Counted from the first letter of the stretch, positions 54,461 to 63,002 are shown. The stretch: DNA of 64,000 nt from Cyanosarcina radialis HA8281-LM2 (GCA_019359615.1 JAHHHA010000009.1:62001-126000), one strand, 5' to 3'. Numbers and translations: made by a program. The notes: generated from the letters alone by a model not told the origin.

Positions 54461-55106
54461 TTTTAAGAAGTTTAGAAGTTCAAGCTTCGGCTACGCTCAG
54501 CTTGAAGGAGTTCAGGAGTTCAGAAGCTATGGAAGTGTGGAGTGTTGAGTGTTGAGTTAAAAATTCTCTCCTGCATCCCCTGCATCCCCTGCTTTAGAAC
54601 CACCCCAAATCTCAAAAACATATCCTTGAAAGGCCTCCGGCTCCCCTCTCCCAAGCTGGAAAAGCTGACCGAGTAAGAGTCTCAAACCAGTCTCGATCGG
54701 GAGATAAACTGTTGACACCAAGCAAGTGAGAAAGAGGAGCAGTCAAAATGCTCAATTGGGCGGTTTCCTGGGCAGAACTGGTGATGGTGAACCTGGGGTG
54801 AAGACGATTTGGCGCGAACTTAGACGTTTGCATGACATCGCCTCCACTTGGCAACTCCTCAGAGCCAATTCCTTATCCCCTCATCATTCTGGCACTTGTG
54901 GGTAAGGCATAGGTCTTTAGTTGGGGGCGTACAACACAAACTTAGATCGTTAGTTTGTGATCCAAGTTGAACTCACAGCCGTACTAAAAACAGTTGAGGC
55001 TCGTAAAGAGTTTAGGCAATCCACCCTGAATGCAGGCAGCATTTACGTGGATTGTCGGATGCTTTCGTGCGGAAACATAAACAGCAGTTTAGGAGTTGAA
55101 TAAATC
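54461..55106. other. Intergenic region with repeats and a promoter region
   Basis: Begins with AGTTCAGAAG-type and GTGTTGAGT repeats (54465-54560) and CCTGCATCCC units. A short minus-strand frame (54612-54854) has no family likeness. A hairpin (CAATCCAC / GTGGATTG, about 55017-55058) lies before the next gene, which has an AGGAG ribosome site at 55091. Confidence 0.55.
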
Positions 55107-55526
55107 ATGAACGCGATCGGCAAAAAAGTGATTCAACAATTAGGCTTAGCCTTAAGTTTGTCTAGTGTTACCCTACTGACTAGCTTGGCTTTTACTGCCC
55201 AAGCCAAGGATGGAGATAACCGCGTTATTAGAACCGGGAACTGCTCTGGAACTAGTGACTGGAAACTCAAAGCAAAATCAGATAACGGTCGCATTGAAGT
55301 AGAGTTTGAAGTCGATCAAAACGTGGTGGGTAGAACGTGGAGCAATGTCATTAGAAACAATGGCCGGGTTATTTTTACAGGCAACCGTGTAACCCAGCCT
55401 CCAAGTGGTTCTTACTCAATTGAGTTTCTCACCAATAACCTTCCGGGTAATGATGTCATCACGGCGACGGCAAGAAATCTTTCAACCGGAGAATTGTGTT
55501 CGGGTTCTGTGGTGTTCTCATTCTAA
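55107..55526 (+). CDS. Small secreted protein, unknown function
   Basis: 139 residues with a Sec signal peptide (VIQQLGLALSLSSVTLLTSL, cleavage likely after AQA). The mature part (RTGNCSGTSDWKLKAKSDNG, RIEVEFEVDQNVVGRTWSNV, NLPGNDVITATARNLSTGEL, CSGSVVFSF) is all-beta in appearance, with two cysteines likely to form a disulfide. No family recognised. AGGAG is well placed. It precedes an orphan response regulator gene by 165 bases. Confidence 0.78.
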   Translation: MNAIGKKVIQQLGLALSLSSVTLLTSLAFTAQAKDGDNRVIRTGNCSGTSDWKLKAKSDNGRIEVEFEVDQNVVGRTWSNVIRNNGRVIFTGNRVTQPPSGSYSIEFLTNNLPGNDVITATARNLSTGELCSGSVVFSF

Positions 55527-55690
55527 ATCTCCGTTAGACTGAGCTTTTAGGGAAATACCCTGCATTGGGGGGATATGGCGTGCATACAAGTATTGGTTAT
55601 GCCATTCGACACCCAGATCCCCCTAAGTTTCTCTTCTGAAGCGGTGTCTCAGATGCAATGCTTTCATGAGTCTTTAAAACCAGCCATATT

Positions 55691-56359
55691 ATGAATCGGA
55701 TTCTGATTGTTGAAGATGAAGTTCGTATTATCGCTCCTGTAGAGAGAGGATTGCGTTCTCACGGATTCATCACTGCTGTTGCTAAAGATGGACGCGAAGC
55801 AATTTCACTGGCTCGCGATGCTGATTTTGACCTGCTAATTCTCGATATAGGCTTACCCAATGTCGATGGCTGGGTAGTATTAAGAGAATTGCGAGAACGA
55901 GGCGAACAAATGCCAATCGTCATTCTTAGCGCTCGCGATGATATTAGAGATAAAGTTGCCGGACTCGAAGGCGGAGCTAACGATTACATGACTAAGCCTT
56001 TTAGTTTTCAAGAATTGCTAGCTCGAATTCGGTTGCGGCTGCGAGAAACTCGTGTTTCTCAAACCAAAGAAGAGAAAATCTTAAAAGCAGGGAATATCAG
56101 TCTTAATTTACATACCCATCAAGTTTATGTAGGCGATCGCTTGGTAGAATTAGCAGCGCGAGAATTTAGTTTGCTAGAGACTTTAATGCAGCAACCAGGT
56201 CGAGTTATTAGTCGAGATCGACTGCTCAAAGAAGTCTGGGGCTACGATTACGATCCAGGCAGTAATATTGTCGATGTTTATATCGGCTATCTCCGCAAAA
56301 AGTTAGGAAATTACTCGATTGAAACTGTTAGAGGAGTCGGTTATTGTTTGCCTTCATGA
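55691..56359 (+). CDS. OmpR/PhoB family response regulator
   Basis: Receiver domain with ILIVEDEVRIIAPVERGLRS, phosphorylation site Asp52 in LLILDIGLPNVDGW, VILSAR and MTKPFSFQEL. The winged-helix DNA-binding domain has VELAAREFSLLETLMQQPGR and DRLLKEVWGYDYDPGSNIVD, then VYIGYLRKKLG. Length 222 is standard. No histidine kinase gene is next to it. A 17-nt motif appears both just downstream of it and in the upstream region of the RiPP precursor. Confidence 0.94.
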   Translation: MNRILIVEDEVRIIAPVERGLRSHGFITAVAKDGREAISLARDADFDLLILDIGLPNVDGWVVLRELRERGEQMPIVILSARDDIRDKVAGLEGGANDYMTKPFSFQELLARIRLRLRETRVSQTKEEKILKAGNISLNLHTHQVYVGDRLVELAAREFSLLETLMQQPGRVISRDRLLKEVWGYDYDPGSNIVDVYIGYLRKKLGNYSIETVRGVGYCLPS

Positions 56360-56364
56360 GTAAG

Positions 56365-56381
56365 TTCTCATAAAAGTTGAA
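56365..56381 (+). promoter_or_regulatory. 17-nt repeated motif, copy 1
   Basis: TTCTCATAAAAGTTGAA lies in the upstream region of the four-histidine membrane protein gene. The identical 17 bases occur at 57148-57164. An inverted copy of part of it (GAGAACTTACT) is at about 56410-56420. Confidence 0.45.
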
Positions 56382-56429
56382 ACTTGAAATCGATCGAACT
56401 TAGACTGAAGAGAACTTACTTACGCATAG

Positions 56430-56457
56430 TTAGGGGCGCGATGTATTGCGCCCCTAA
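56430..56457. repeat. Imperfect palindrome, related to 1794-1821
   Basis: TTAGGGGCGC and GCGCCCCTAA flank an 8-base centre. It is the same sequence class as the palindrome near pcyA. Confidence 0.65.
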
Positions 56458-56561
56458 TCTCTAATTTGATATGCAAGATAAATCGCGAAAAAAACTATTT
56501 ATCGAACTGACTTCCGAACAAGCTACTACTATTAACTGATGCTTATCGGATGGTGGCTTAA

Positions 56562-57143
56562 ATGGATTTTCGGAAATTACATCGCCAATTAGCTCCACTA
56601 TTGTTCGTTCCACTGTTGCTTACCGCCCTGACTGGTATTGCTTACCGCGTCGGACGAAGCTGGTTTGGTATTTCTAACAGTGCTGCTGACTTCTTGATGA
56701 CAATCCATCAAGGTGAATTTCTAGGAACTCCGCTCGTACCTATTTATGTATTGCTGCTAGGACTGGGATTGTTAGGTACGATCGCAACTGGACTAACAAT
56801 GATACGACGAAAACGTCAAATTTCAAAGCTTTCGGGCAAGCTAGATCGGCGTTCGGTTCACCGCATCTTAGCTCCAATTATCTTTCTGCCTCTGACAGTT
56901 AGTGCGATTACAGGTATTACTTATCGCCTCGGGAAAAGCTGGTTTGGACTATCGAAAGATCGAGCTTTAATTTTGCTACAAATTCATCAAGGGTCTTATT
57001 TTGGCTCGTTTTTCAGACCCATATACGTTCTTTTAGTAGGCTTGGGATTAGTAGCAATGTTAATTACTGGAATCAACATGATAAGCAGATCGAACAAGCA
57101 CCGTCAGAAGCCAAAAGAATCATCGATCGATCGCGAACATTAG
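56562..57143 (+). CDS. Duplicated four-helix membrane protein with conserved histidines
   Basis: 193 residues made of two homologous halves. Each has R-x-x-HR.LAP, a hydrophobic helix, TG(I)xYRxG(R/K)SWFG, IHQG, and PIYVLLxGLGL with a TG.(N/T)MI end. His7 and His49 in the first half match His100 and His142 in the second. It resembles PepSY-associated membrane helices, and the four histidines could bind haem or metal, but no cofactor is proven. It lies between the response regulator and the RiPP precursor and shares a 17-nt upstream motif with the latter. Confidence 0.75.
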   Translation: MDFRKLHRQLAPLLFVPLLLTALTGIAYRVGRSWFGISNSAADFLMTIHQGEFLGTPLVPIYVLLLGLGLLGTIATGLTMIRRKRQISKLSGKLDRRSVHRILAPIIFLPLTVSAITGITYRLGKSWFGLSKDRALILLQIHQGSYFGSFFRPIYVLLVGLGLVAMLITGINMISRSNKHRQKPKESSIDREH

Positions 57144-57147
57144 AAAC

Positions 57148-57164
57148 TTCTCATAAAAGTTGAA
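57148..57164 (+). promoter_or_regulatory. 17-nt repeated motif, copy 2
   Basis: Same TTCTCATAAAAGTTGAA as at 56365, here about 108 bases before the precursor start. A TATAAC box at about 57214 could be a -10 element between it and the gene. Confidence 0.45.
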
Positions 57165-57271
57165 CTTCTCAATCAAACAAATTATCTTAAAACTAACGAG
57201 AGGTTAAATTCTGTATAACTAGTTACGAATAGCTTCTCGCAATTCACCTTTAGTACGAGGGAAAACTCAAA

Positions 57272-57433
57272 ATGAATAAACCTCAACCTGTTGGCTTAAA
57301 TCTTTTTTCAAGTTCCCAAACTTTCTTGACAGATTTGTCTCCAGAAGATGAATCTACTATCAAAGGCGGACGGCGCACCCGCACTCGCACTCGCGGTCGC
57401 ACCCGCACTCGCACCCGTACGGGAAGACGCTAA
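57272..57433 (+). CDS. RiPP precursor peptide with Arg-Thr repeat core
   Basis: 53 residues. The leader (MNKPQPVGLNLFSS..., LTDLSPEDESTIKGG) ends in a double-glycine at 32-33, the cleavage site of C39 peptidase exporters, with the usual hydrophobic and acidic spacing before it. The 20-residue core contains 11 Arg, 7 Thr and 2 Gly and nothing else, mainly RTRTRT in two blocks parted by G42. There is no Cys, Ser or Asp. ACGAGGGA precedes the ATG as ribosome site. The gene heads a kinase/HopA1/exporter operon, so the threonines are likely targets of phosphorylation and elimination to dehydrobutyrine. No similar second precursor is seen nearby. Confidence 0.85.
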   Translation: MNKPQPVGLNLFSSSQTFLTDLSPEDESTIKGGRRTRTRTRGRTRTRTRTGRR

Positions 57434-57492
57434 AACCCTCGACAAGTTTTATCCTCATCAAGGGTTTAGACAGATACTAACGGCTGACACTT

Positions 57493-57528
57493 CTAGGTTT
57501 ATTGGTTTTGGGAATTTATTAAACCTAG
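57493..57528 (+). terminator. Hairpin after the precursor gene
   Basis: Nine-bp perfect stem (CTAGGTTTA / TAAACCTAG) with an 18-base loop. No T tract. It may act with the next hairpin to protect or attenuate the transcript. Confidence 0.45.
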
Positions 57529-57551
57529 AGTAGCTTCAATTAATTATAAAT

Positions 57552-57593
57552 GGGTTTTTTACATCGGTCAATAAATGTCGATGTTAAAAACCC
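57552..57593 (+). terminator. Strong hairpin before the kinase gene, possible attenuator
   Basis: A 15-bp stem with one mismatch (GGGTTTTTTACATCG / CGATGTTAAAAACCC) and a 12-base loop lies 22 bases before the kinase ATG. The downstream sequence (TATTTCTATT) is T-rich. A leaky terminator that gives more precursor than enzyme transcript is plausible. Confidence 0.6.
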
Positions 57594-57614
57594 TATTTCT
57601 ATTAACGCTGCTTT

Positions 57615-58820
57615 ATGACTTTTCTATTAAGCACTCACAATGTTTTTGGATATCTAATCGAACGGAGGCTTTGCGATCTAGAAGATCGAGAGCGAGTCCA
57701 GGTCGAACCTAGAATATGTAAAAACTTTAATTTATTAGTCACATTAGGCAAAGCTCGCCATCTTTTGCTCAAACAAGAACCACACGATCGCGAAGGAAAA
57801 ACCCATGGCGAATTATTATTTGAATGGCAACTTCATGAATTTATCCAAAAAACTCCAGCACTAAGCCACGTTCGTTCTCTCATCTCGGAAGCAATTGACT
57901 TTGACTTGAGGCATTCAATTATTATTTTTAACTATCTCAACGACTATAGCGACTTAGATGATTTTTATATCGAACAGCAAGTCTTTCCCACAGCGATCGC
58001 TGCTGCTATAGGAACTAGTTTGGCTACTATACATCGCTCTACTTGGAATTGCCAAAAACATAAAGATTTTTTATCTCAAAGGTGTGGTGAAATTGACAAA
58101 GTTCCTAATTTTTTGCATGGATTAGAAAGAATTAAGCCAGAAGTATTTAGCGTCGTGTCTACAGATGGACTTAAATTCTTCGAGCTATATCAGCGATATG
58201 AAAGTTTAGGACAGGCGATCGCAGAACTCAACAAAGCTTTCAATCCCTGCTGTCTGACGCATAACGATCTAAAACTAAATAATATATTATTGCACAACAA
58301 TTGGGAGCGAATTCTCGTAACAGCAGAGATATCAGCCTTTATTACCCCTTTAGCAAGTAGTGTTATAAGAGATAGTTTAGTTCGACTGATTGATTGGGAA
58401 AGATGGGCTTGGGGAGATCCTGCTTTCGATTTAGGAGCGTTGGTTGGCAGCTATTTAAAAATTTGGCTGAGTAGCTTAGCGATTAATACAGATATCGATA
58501 TTGCTACAGCTTTGTCTCTTGCCAAAACTCCTCTTGAGGTACTTCAACCATCCATTGCTACTCTAACTAGCTATTATTTGGCTAACTTTGCTGAAATTAT
58601 CGAATGTAACTCTGACTTTTTAAGACGAGTCGTGCAATTTGCTGGAATTGGATTAATTGAAAAAATTCGGGCAACGATTCATTATCGCGAATCCTTTAGT
58701 AACAAAGAGATCTGTATGCTAGAAGTTGCTAAAACTTTATTATGCGATCCAGCGCGATCGATTCCGATTGTTTTTGGTTTGAGCGAATCCGAACTCACTT
58801 CGATCGCAGTCAAACGTTAA
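57615..58820 (+). CDS. APH-fold kinase-like protein (class V LanK / TvaC-like)
   Basis: 401 residues of the aminoglycoside phosphotransferase fold. Putative ATP Lys53 in LLLKQEPH, catalytic loop LTHNDLKLNNIL (His216, Asp218, Asn222/223), metal-binding Asp260 in LIDWERWAWGDPAFDLG. In class V lanthipeptide and thioamitide pathways such proteins phosphorylate Ser/Thr of the precursor. An odd insertion of about 26 residues lies between the catalytic loop and the DWE motif (ERILVTAEISAFITPLASSV), longer than usual. It is followed by the HopA1 gene after 49 bases. Confidence 0.82.
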   Translation: MTFLLSTHNVFGYLIERRLCDLEDRERVQVEPRICKNFNLLVTLGKARHLLLKQEPHDREGKTHGELLFEWQLHEFIQKTPALSHVRSLISEAIDFDLRHSIIIFNYLNDYSDLDDFYIEQQVFPTAIAAAIGTSLATIHRSTWNCQKHKDFLSQRCGEIDKVPNFLHGLERIKPEVFSVVSTDGLKFFELYQRYESLGQAIAELNKAFNPCCLTHNDLKLNNILLHNNWERILVTAEISAFITPLASSVIRDSLVRLIDWERWAWGDPAFDLGALVGSYLKIWLSSLAINTDIDIATALSLAKTPLEVLQPSIATLTSYYLANFAEIIECNSDFLRRVVQFAGIGLIEKIRATIHYRESFSNKEICMLEVAKTLLCDPARSIPIVFGLSESELTSIAVKR

Positions 58821-58869
58821 ACATCTTTTATAGCTTATTGGTTCTGCAATCTACTTTTAAAATTGTTTT

Positions 58870-59943
58870 ATGTTAGATTCTCAACTAATGAATGCCCTGC
58901 AACTAATGAATGCCCTGGCAGATATTACGAGCAACGTTAGAATTCACTCTAATTTTTGTATTACTCATCCTAATTACTTACCACTAGAAATTCCAACTAA
59001 GGTATTACAGAGCTTGCAGAAGCTACCTTTTGAAGTTCAGAATAATTACCTAAGCCTGCAACTGCGGAACTTTCTCTATAGCATCTATTTTAGCGGCGAT
59101 CGAAAAGTAAATTTTACAACTAAGGCGAATTCAGATCGACAACAGCTACAGAACAATACAGCCAGTGGTTTAAACGTAGAATTTTATGAAAGATTGCACA
59201 AAAGTAATTGCGGACAATGCTATTTCGATCCTGATTGGCGAGTTCTCAAAGAGGAAAATGACGGTACTCTTGCCGTCAAAAAGGACAATCTAACTATACA
59301 CGTCGAGCGAGGTCGGCATTTACAATTAGCCGAACGATTTGCCACAGTAGGAGAGGTAGTAGCAATCCGAATGCCGTCTAACTTAATAGACGATGACTTC
59401 TATGTAGCAGTTGGCAATACTGGAAAAGTGTATAACTCCCAGTCTATAGAAATCTATTTTAATTTGACTGCTGAAGGTGCGATCGCTCTGATGGCAATGC
59501 TAACGCAGCAACTAAACGCGATCTCTATTCCTTTTACCTTTAAGGTTCTCTATAACCCTTTAGATTACGATTGTTACGATGCCGGAGTTTTGCAGATCGA
59601 TCGCAGCAACTACAAAGCAATTAGGCAAATTCTGGAGACTGTTTACCAAGAACATCAAGCTTTTTTTCAGCCATCCATACCTTTATTTACTAAATTACTT
59701 GCCCCAGGACTCAGTTTAGCAGAATCGCCCGGTCGCGAACAAATTGGGCAAGCCAGCTTTGGCAAAAATCGCTGTCAAATTGTTGCTAACAGTTTGTTAG
59801 AAGCTTGGCAAAAAGGCGATGACTCGCCAGAAAATCGAACGATCTTGATTCGCGAACACTTCTCCCGACAAAGTATTAAATTAGATCGTCCTTATCTCAA
59901 CGCTAATTCAGAGGATATATATGAATTCGTTAGCAATAATTAG
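58870..59943 (+). CDS. HopA1 (T3SS effector) family protein, putative phospho-elimination lyase
   Basis: 357 residues. The C-terminal part SFGKNRCQIVANSLLEAWQ with GDDSPENRTILIREHFSRQS, PYLNANSEDIYEF and the central VGEVVAIRMPSNLIDDDFYV, AVGNTGKVYNSQSIEIYFNL mark the HopA1 family. In thioamitide and class V lanthipeptide clusters this partner eliminates phosphate from phospho-Ser/Thr to give dehydro residues. Conserved Lys/His residues cannot be assigned with certainty here. The N-terminus is a direct 18-bp duplication (LMNALQ twice), so the start may be any of three Met codons. Confidence 0.85.
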   Translation: MLDSQLMNALQLMNALADITSNVRIHSNFCITHPNYLPLEIPTKVLQSLQKLPFEVQNNYLSLQLRNFLYSIYFSGDRKVNFTTKANSDRQQLQNNTASGLNVEFYERLHKSNCGQCYFDPDWRVLKEENDGTLAVKKDNLTIHVERGRHLQLAERFATVGEVVAIRMPSNLIDDDFYVAVGNTGKVYNSQSIEIYFNLTAEGAIALMAMLTQQLNAISIPFTFKVLYNPLDYDCYDAGVLQIDRSNYKAIRQILETVYQEHQAFFQPSIPLFTKLLAPGLSLAESPGREQIGQASFGKNRCQIVANSLLEAWQKGDDSPENRTILIREHFSRQSIKLDRPYLNANSEDIYEFVSNN

Positions 59944-59977
59944 ATCGGCGATCGATTACTTATTACTTATTACTTAA

Positions 59978-62122
59978 ATGAAATACGAACTGGTTTTACA
60001 GCATAGTGAAGAAGATTGCGGAGCGGCTTGTCTGGCTACTATTGCCAAACATTATGGACGTAATTTTACACTTACCCGCACCCGCGAAGCGGTAGGTACC
60101 GGACAACTGGGAACTACATTATTAGGTTTGAGAAGAGGCACGCATACTTTAGGATTTTATGCTCGATCGGTAAAAGCTTCCCCAGAAATTTTTGACAAAC
60201 TCAAGGAAATACCTCTACCAGCAATTATTCACTGGAAAGGCTATCACTGGGTTGTTCTTTACGGACAGCGCGGTAACAAGTATGTAATTGCCGATCCTGC
60301 CATGGGAATTTGTTATCTTTCTCAACCAGAAATGATTGAGGGTTGGAAAGATTGGGTCATGCTTTTATTAGAACCAGATCCGAGTCGCTTTTTTGCTCAA
60401 TCTGATGACAAAATTAGCAGTTTGGGTAAATTTCTTATTCGTCTGTGGTTTTACAGAAACATATTGTTTGAAGCATTGTTATGTGCTATTACGGTTGGTT
60501 TGCTTTCTTTAGCTTCTCCGTTTTTCATTCAAATCCTCACTGATGATGTTTTAGTTCGAGGAGATTTCCAGCTACTTACTGGGGTCTTATTCGCAATTGC
60601 GGTCATGTACCTGCTCAGAAGCGGATTGACATTAGTTGAGAACAACTTGATAGCTCATTTTGCTCAAAGGTTAGAGTTAGGACTAATCTTAGAGTTTGGA
60701 TATCAGATTTTACAATTACCTCTGACTTATTACGAAACTCGTCGCAGTGGAGAAATTAGTAGTAGGTTGCGAGATATTCAGCAAATTAATCGATTAATCT
60801 CCCGCGCGATCGTCAGTTTACCAACTCAATTTTTTATTGCGGCAATATCTTTATGCCTAATGCTATTTTATAGCTGGAAACTGATGCTAGTTGCCATTTT
60901 TGTTGCGGCATTAATGAGTTTATCTACTTTAATATTACAACCTATACTAGAGCGAAAAACTCAAAAAACAATGGCTTTAGAAGCGGAAAATCAAGCGGTT
61001 TTAGTAGAAACCTTTAAAGGCGCATTGACCCTCAAAACCATTACTGCTGCTCCCCAATTTTGGGATGAATTACAAAGCCGATTTGGTCGTCTCGCCCATT
61101 TGATGTTCGTCACCGTGCAAATTGGAATCGTTAACAAAGCCTTTTCTCGATTAGTTTCCGATCTGGGTGATGTAGCTTTACTCGGATTCGGCGGTATGCT
61201 AGTAATTAGTAAAGAGCTAAGTATCGGTCAGATACTGGCTTTTGCTAGTTTAAATCGAAATGTTGCTTATTTAATCGGCGATATAGTTGATTTTATTGAA
61301 GATTTTACTCTAATTAAAACAGCAAACCTCAGACTACAGGAAGTTATAACTGCTACACCTGAAACTCAAAACGATGAGAAAAAGCCGTTTGCCGAAATTG
61401 CTGGTAATGCCGATATTATTTGCACCAATCTCAATTTTCATTATCCTGGTAGACTCGAACTGCTAGAAAATTTTTCTTTGACTATTCCTGGCGGTAAAGT
61501 CACTGCTGTAATTGGTAAATCGGGATGCGGTAAAAGCACTTTAGCCAAATTGATTGCCAGCTTATATACGCTCCAGTCTGGTAATATTCGTATCGGCAAG
61601 TATAATCTGCAAGATTTGTCATTAGACTATCTGCGACAACAAATTGTCCTAATTCCTCAAGAAGCTCACTTTTGGAGCCGATCGATTATTGAAAATTTCT
61701 GCTTGGGTTCTCCTCATCTGACATTTGAAGAAATAGTTGATGCTTGTGAAATAGCTGGGGCTGATGAGTTTATTAGGAAATTACCAGAAAAATATCAAAC
61801 TATTTTGGGTGAATTTGGTGCCGATCTTTCTGGAGGACAAAGACAAAGATTAGCGATCGCCAGAGCGATTGCCAAAGACCCACCAGTAATAATTCTAGAT
61901 GAATCTACAGGTGGGCTAGATCCAGTCAGCGAAGAAGAAGTTCTAGATCGGTTACTATCCCACCGACAGGGAAAAACTACAATTTTAATCAGTCACCGTC
62001 CCAGAGTTATTGCTAGAGCAGATTGGATTGTTTTTTTAGAAGCAGGTAAGTTGCAAATGCAAGGTTATATAGAAGATATACAACATCAATCTGGAATTCA
62101 CTTAAAGTTTCTCTTTCCTTGA
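59978..62122 (+). CDS. Peptidase-containing ABC exporter (C39, PCAT)
   Basis: 714 residues. The N-terminal C39 peptidase has Gln8, catalytic Cys14 in EEDCGAACLATIAKHYGR, His90 in KGYHWVVLYG and Asp106 in ADPAMG, all needed to cut double-glycine leaders. Six transmembrane helices lie at about 155-430 (LFEALLCAITVGLLSLASPF, LTGVLFAIAVMYLLRSGLTL, TQFFIAAISLCLMLFYSWKL). The ATPase has Walker A GKSGCGKST (513-521), LSGGQ (617-621) and VIILDEST. It should remove the leader at GG and export the modified Arg-Thr core. Confidence 0.95.
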   Translation: MKYELVLQHSEEDCGAACLATIAKHYGRNFTLTRTREAVGTGQLGTTLLGLRRGTHTLGFYARSVKASPEIFDKLKEIPLPAIIHWKGYHWVVLYGQRGNKYVIADPAMGICYLSQPEMIEGWKDWVMLLLEPDPSRFFAQSDDKISSLGKFLIRLWFYRNILFEALLCAITVGLLSLASPFFIQILTDDVLVRGDFQLLTGVLFAIAVMYLLRSGLTLVENNLIAHFAQRLELGLILEFGYQILQLPLTYYETRRSGEISSRLRDIQQINRLISRAIVSLPTQFFIAAISLCLMLFYSWKLMLVAIFVAALMSLSTLILQPILERKTQKTMALEAENQAVLVETFKGALTLKTITAAPQFWDELQSRFGRLAHLMFVTVQIGIVNKAFSRLVSDLGDVALLGFGGMLVISKELSIGQILAFASLNRNVAYLIGDIVDFIEDFTLIKTANLRLQEVITATPETQNDEKKPFAEIAGNADIICTNLNFHYPGRLELLENFSLTIPGGKVTAVIGKSGCGKSTLAKLIASLYTLQSGNIRIGKYNLQDLSLDYLRQQIVLIPQEAHFWSRSIIENFCLGSPHLTFEEIVDACEIAGADEFIRKLPEKYQTILGEFGADLSGGQRQRLAIARAIAKDPPVIILDESTGGLDPVSEEEVLDRLLSHRQGKTTILISHRPRVIARADWIVFLEAGKLQMQGYIEDIQHQSGIHLKFLFP

Positions 62123-62273
62123 TTGTCCTTCGTTTAAATCGGATAAAATCGGATTGTATGGAACAGGGTAGAATTGAGGAGTTCAGGAGTCAGCGGTCAG
62201 TTGTCAGTAGTTAATTTTCTTCTCAGTCCCTCTGCTCCCTTGTCTCGCCCTCACCCCCTCTAAACCTCTCCTT

Positions 62274-63002
62274 ATGAGCGATCCAGCAACCGCAATCCCA
62301 GATACCTCGACAGATTTAGACCAACTTTGCGATCGATTTAAATCGGGATCGGAGAAAGTCCAACTACAACTGATTCCAGAGCTAGCAGGTGCTGGTGAAG
62401 CTGGTTTGAAAGTGCTGATGGAATTTTTACTAGAACATCGAACTTCTCCCCCTAATGCGGTTCTCGGTAGCGGCTATCAAGCCTTATATGCAGCTAGAAC
62501 CCCTGAAGCGATCGCTTTTCTGCAAACCAATTTTCCTCAAGGAATCGTACCGCTGCGTTCGGAACGGGAAATCGACTACAGCGGGTTGCAAAAGTCGCTA
62601 GCTGAGGGAGATTTTCTGCAAGCCGATCGCCTTACCATAGAGAAGCTGTGCGAGTTGGCTGGAACTGAAGCCATACAGCGCAAATGGCTCTACTTTACTG
62701 AAGTCGAAAACTTTCCAGGTACCGATTTGCAAACGATCGATGCTTTGTGGTTCGTACATTCAGAAGGGAAATTTGGTTTTGGCGTGCAGCGGGAATTATG
62801 GCTGAGTCTGGGGAAAAATTGGGAAAAGCTGTGGGCGAAAATTGGCTGGAAAAATGCCAACAACTGGACTCGCTATCCCCACGAATTTACCTGGGATCTA
62901 ACCGCTCCCAAAGGACACCTCCCCCTGTCCAATCAACTGCGAGGCGTTCGAGTTATATCCTCTCTTTTATCTCACCCTACCTGGTCGGGTTCCCAGAGTT
63001 AA
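62274..63002 (+). CDS. gun4: GUN4 domain protein
   Basis: Porphyrin-binding activator of magnesium chelatase in chlorophyll synthesis. The N-terminal helical bundle (LDQLCDRFKSGSEKVQLQLI, PELAGAGEAGLKVLMEFLLE) precedes the GUN4 core: EIDYSGLQKSLAEGDFLQAD, IEKLCELAGTEAIQRKWLYF, VENFPGTDLQTIDALWFVHS, EGKFGFGVQRELWLSLGKNW and RYPHEFTWDLTAPKGHLPLS. Length 242 suits the cyanobacterial protein. Confidence 0.95.
   Translation: MSDPATAIPDTSTDLDQLCDRFKSGSEKVQLQLIPELAGAGEAGLKVLMEFLLEHRTSPPNAVLGSGYQALYAARTPEAIAFLQTNFPQGIVPLRSEREIDYSGLQKSLAEGDFLQADRLTIEKLCELAGTEAIQRKWLYFTEVENFPGTDLQTIDALWFVHSEGKFGFGVQRELWLSLGKNWEKLWAKIGWKNANNWTRYPHEFTWDLTAPKGHLPLSNQLRGVRVISSLLSHPTWSGSQS

Noticed and set aside
54612..54854. 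80-codon minus-strand frame after sucD
   Set aside because: No family likeness or start signal; it lies in a repeat-rich intergenic region.
57348..57533. 61-codon frame rich in Ala/Pro over the RiPP core
   Set aside because: It is a frame shadow of the Arg-Thr repeat; it has no leader or ribosome site, while the real precursor frame has both.
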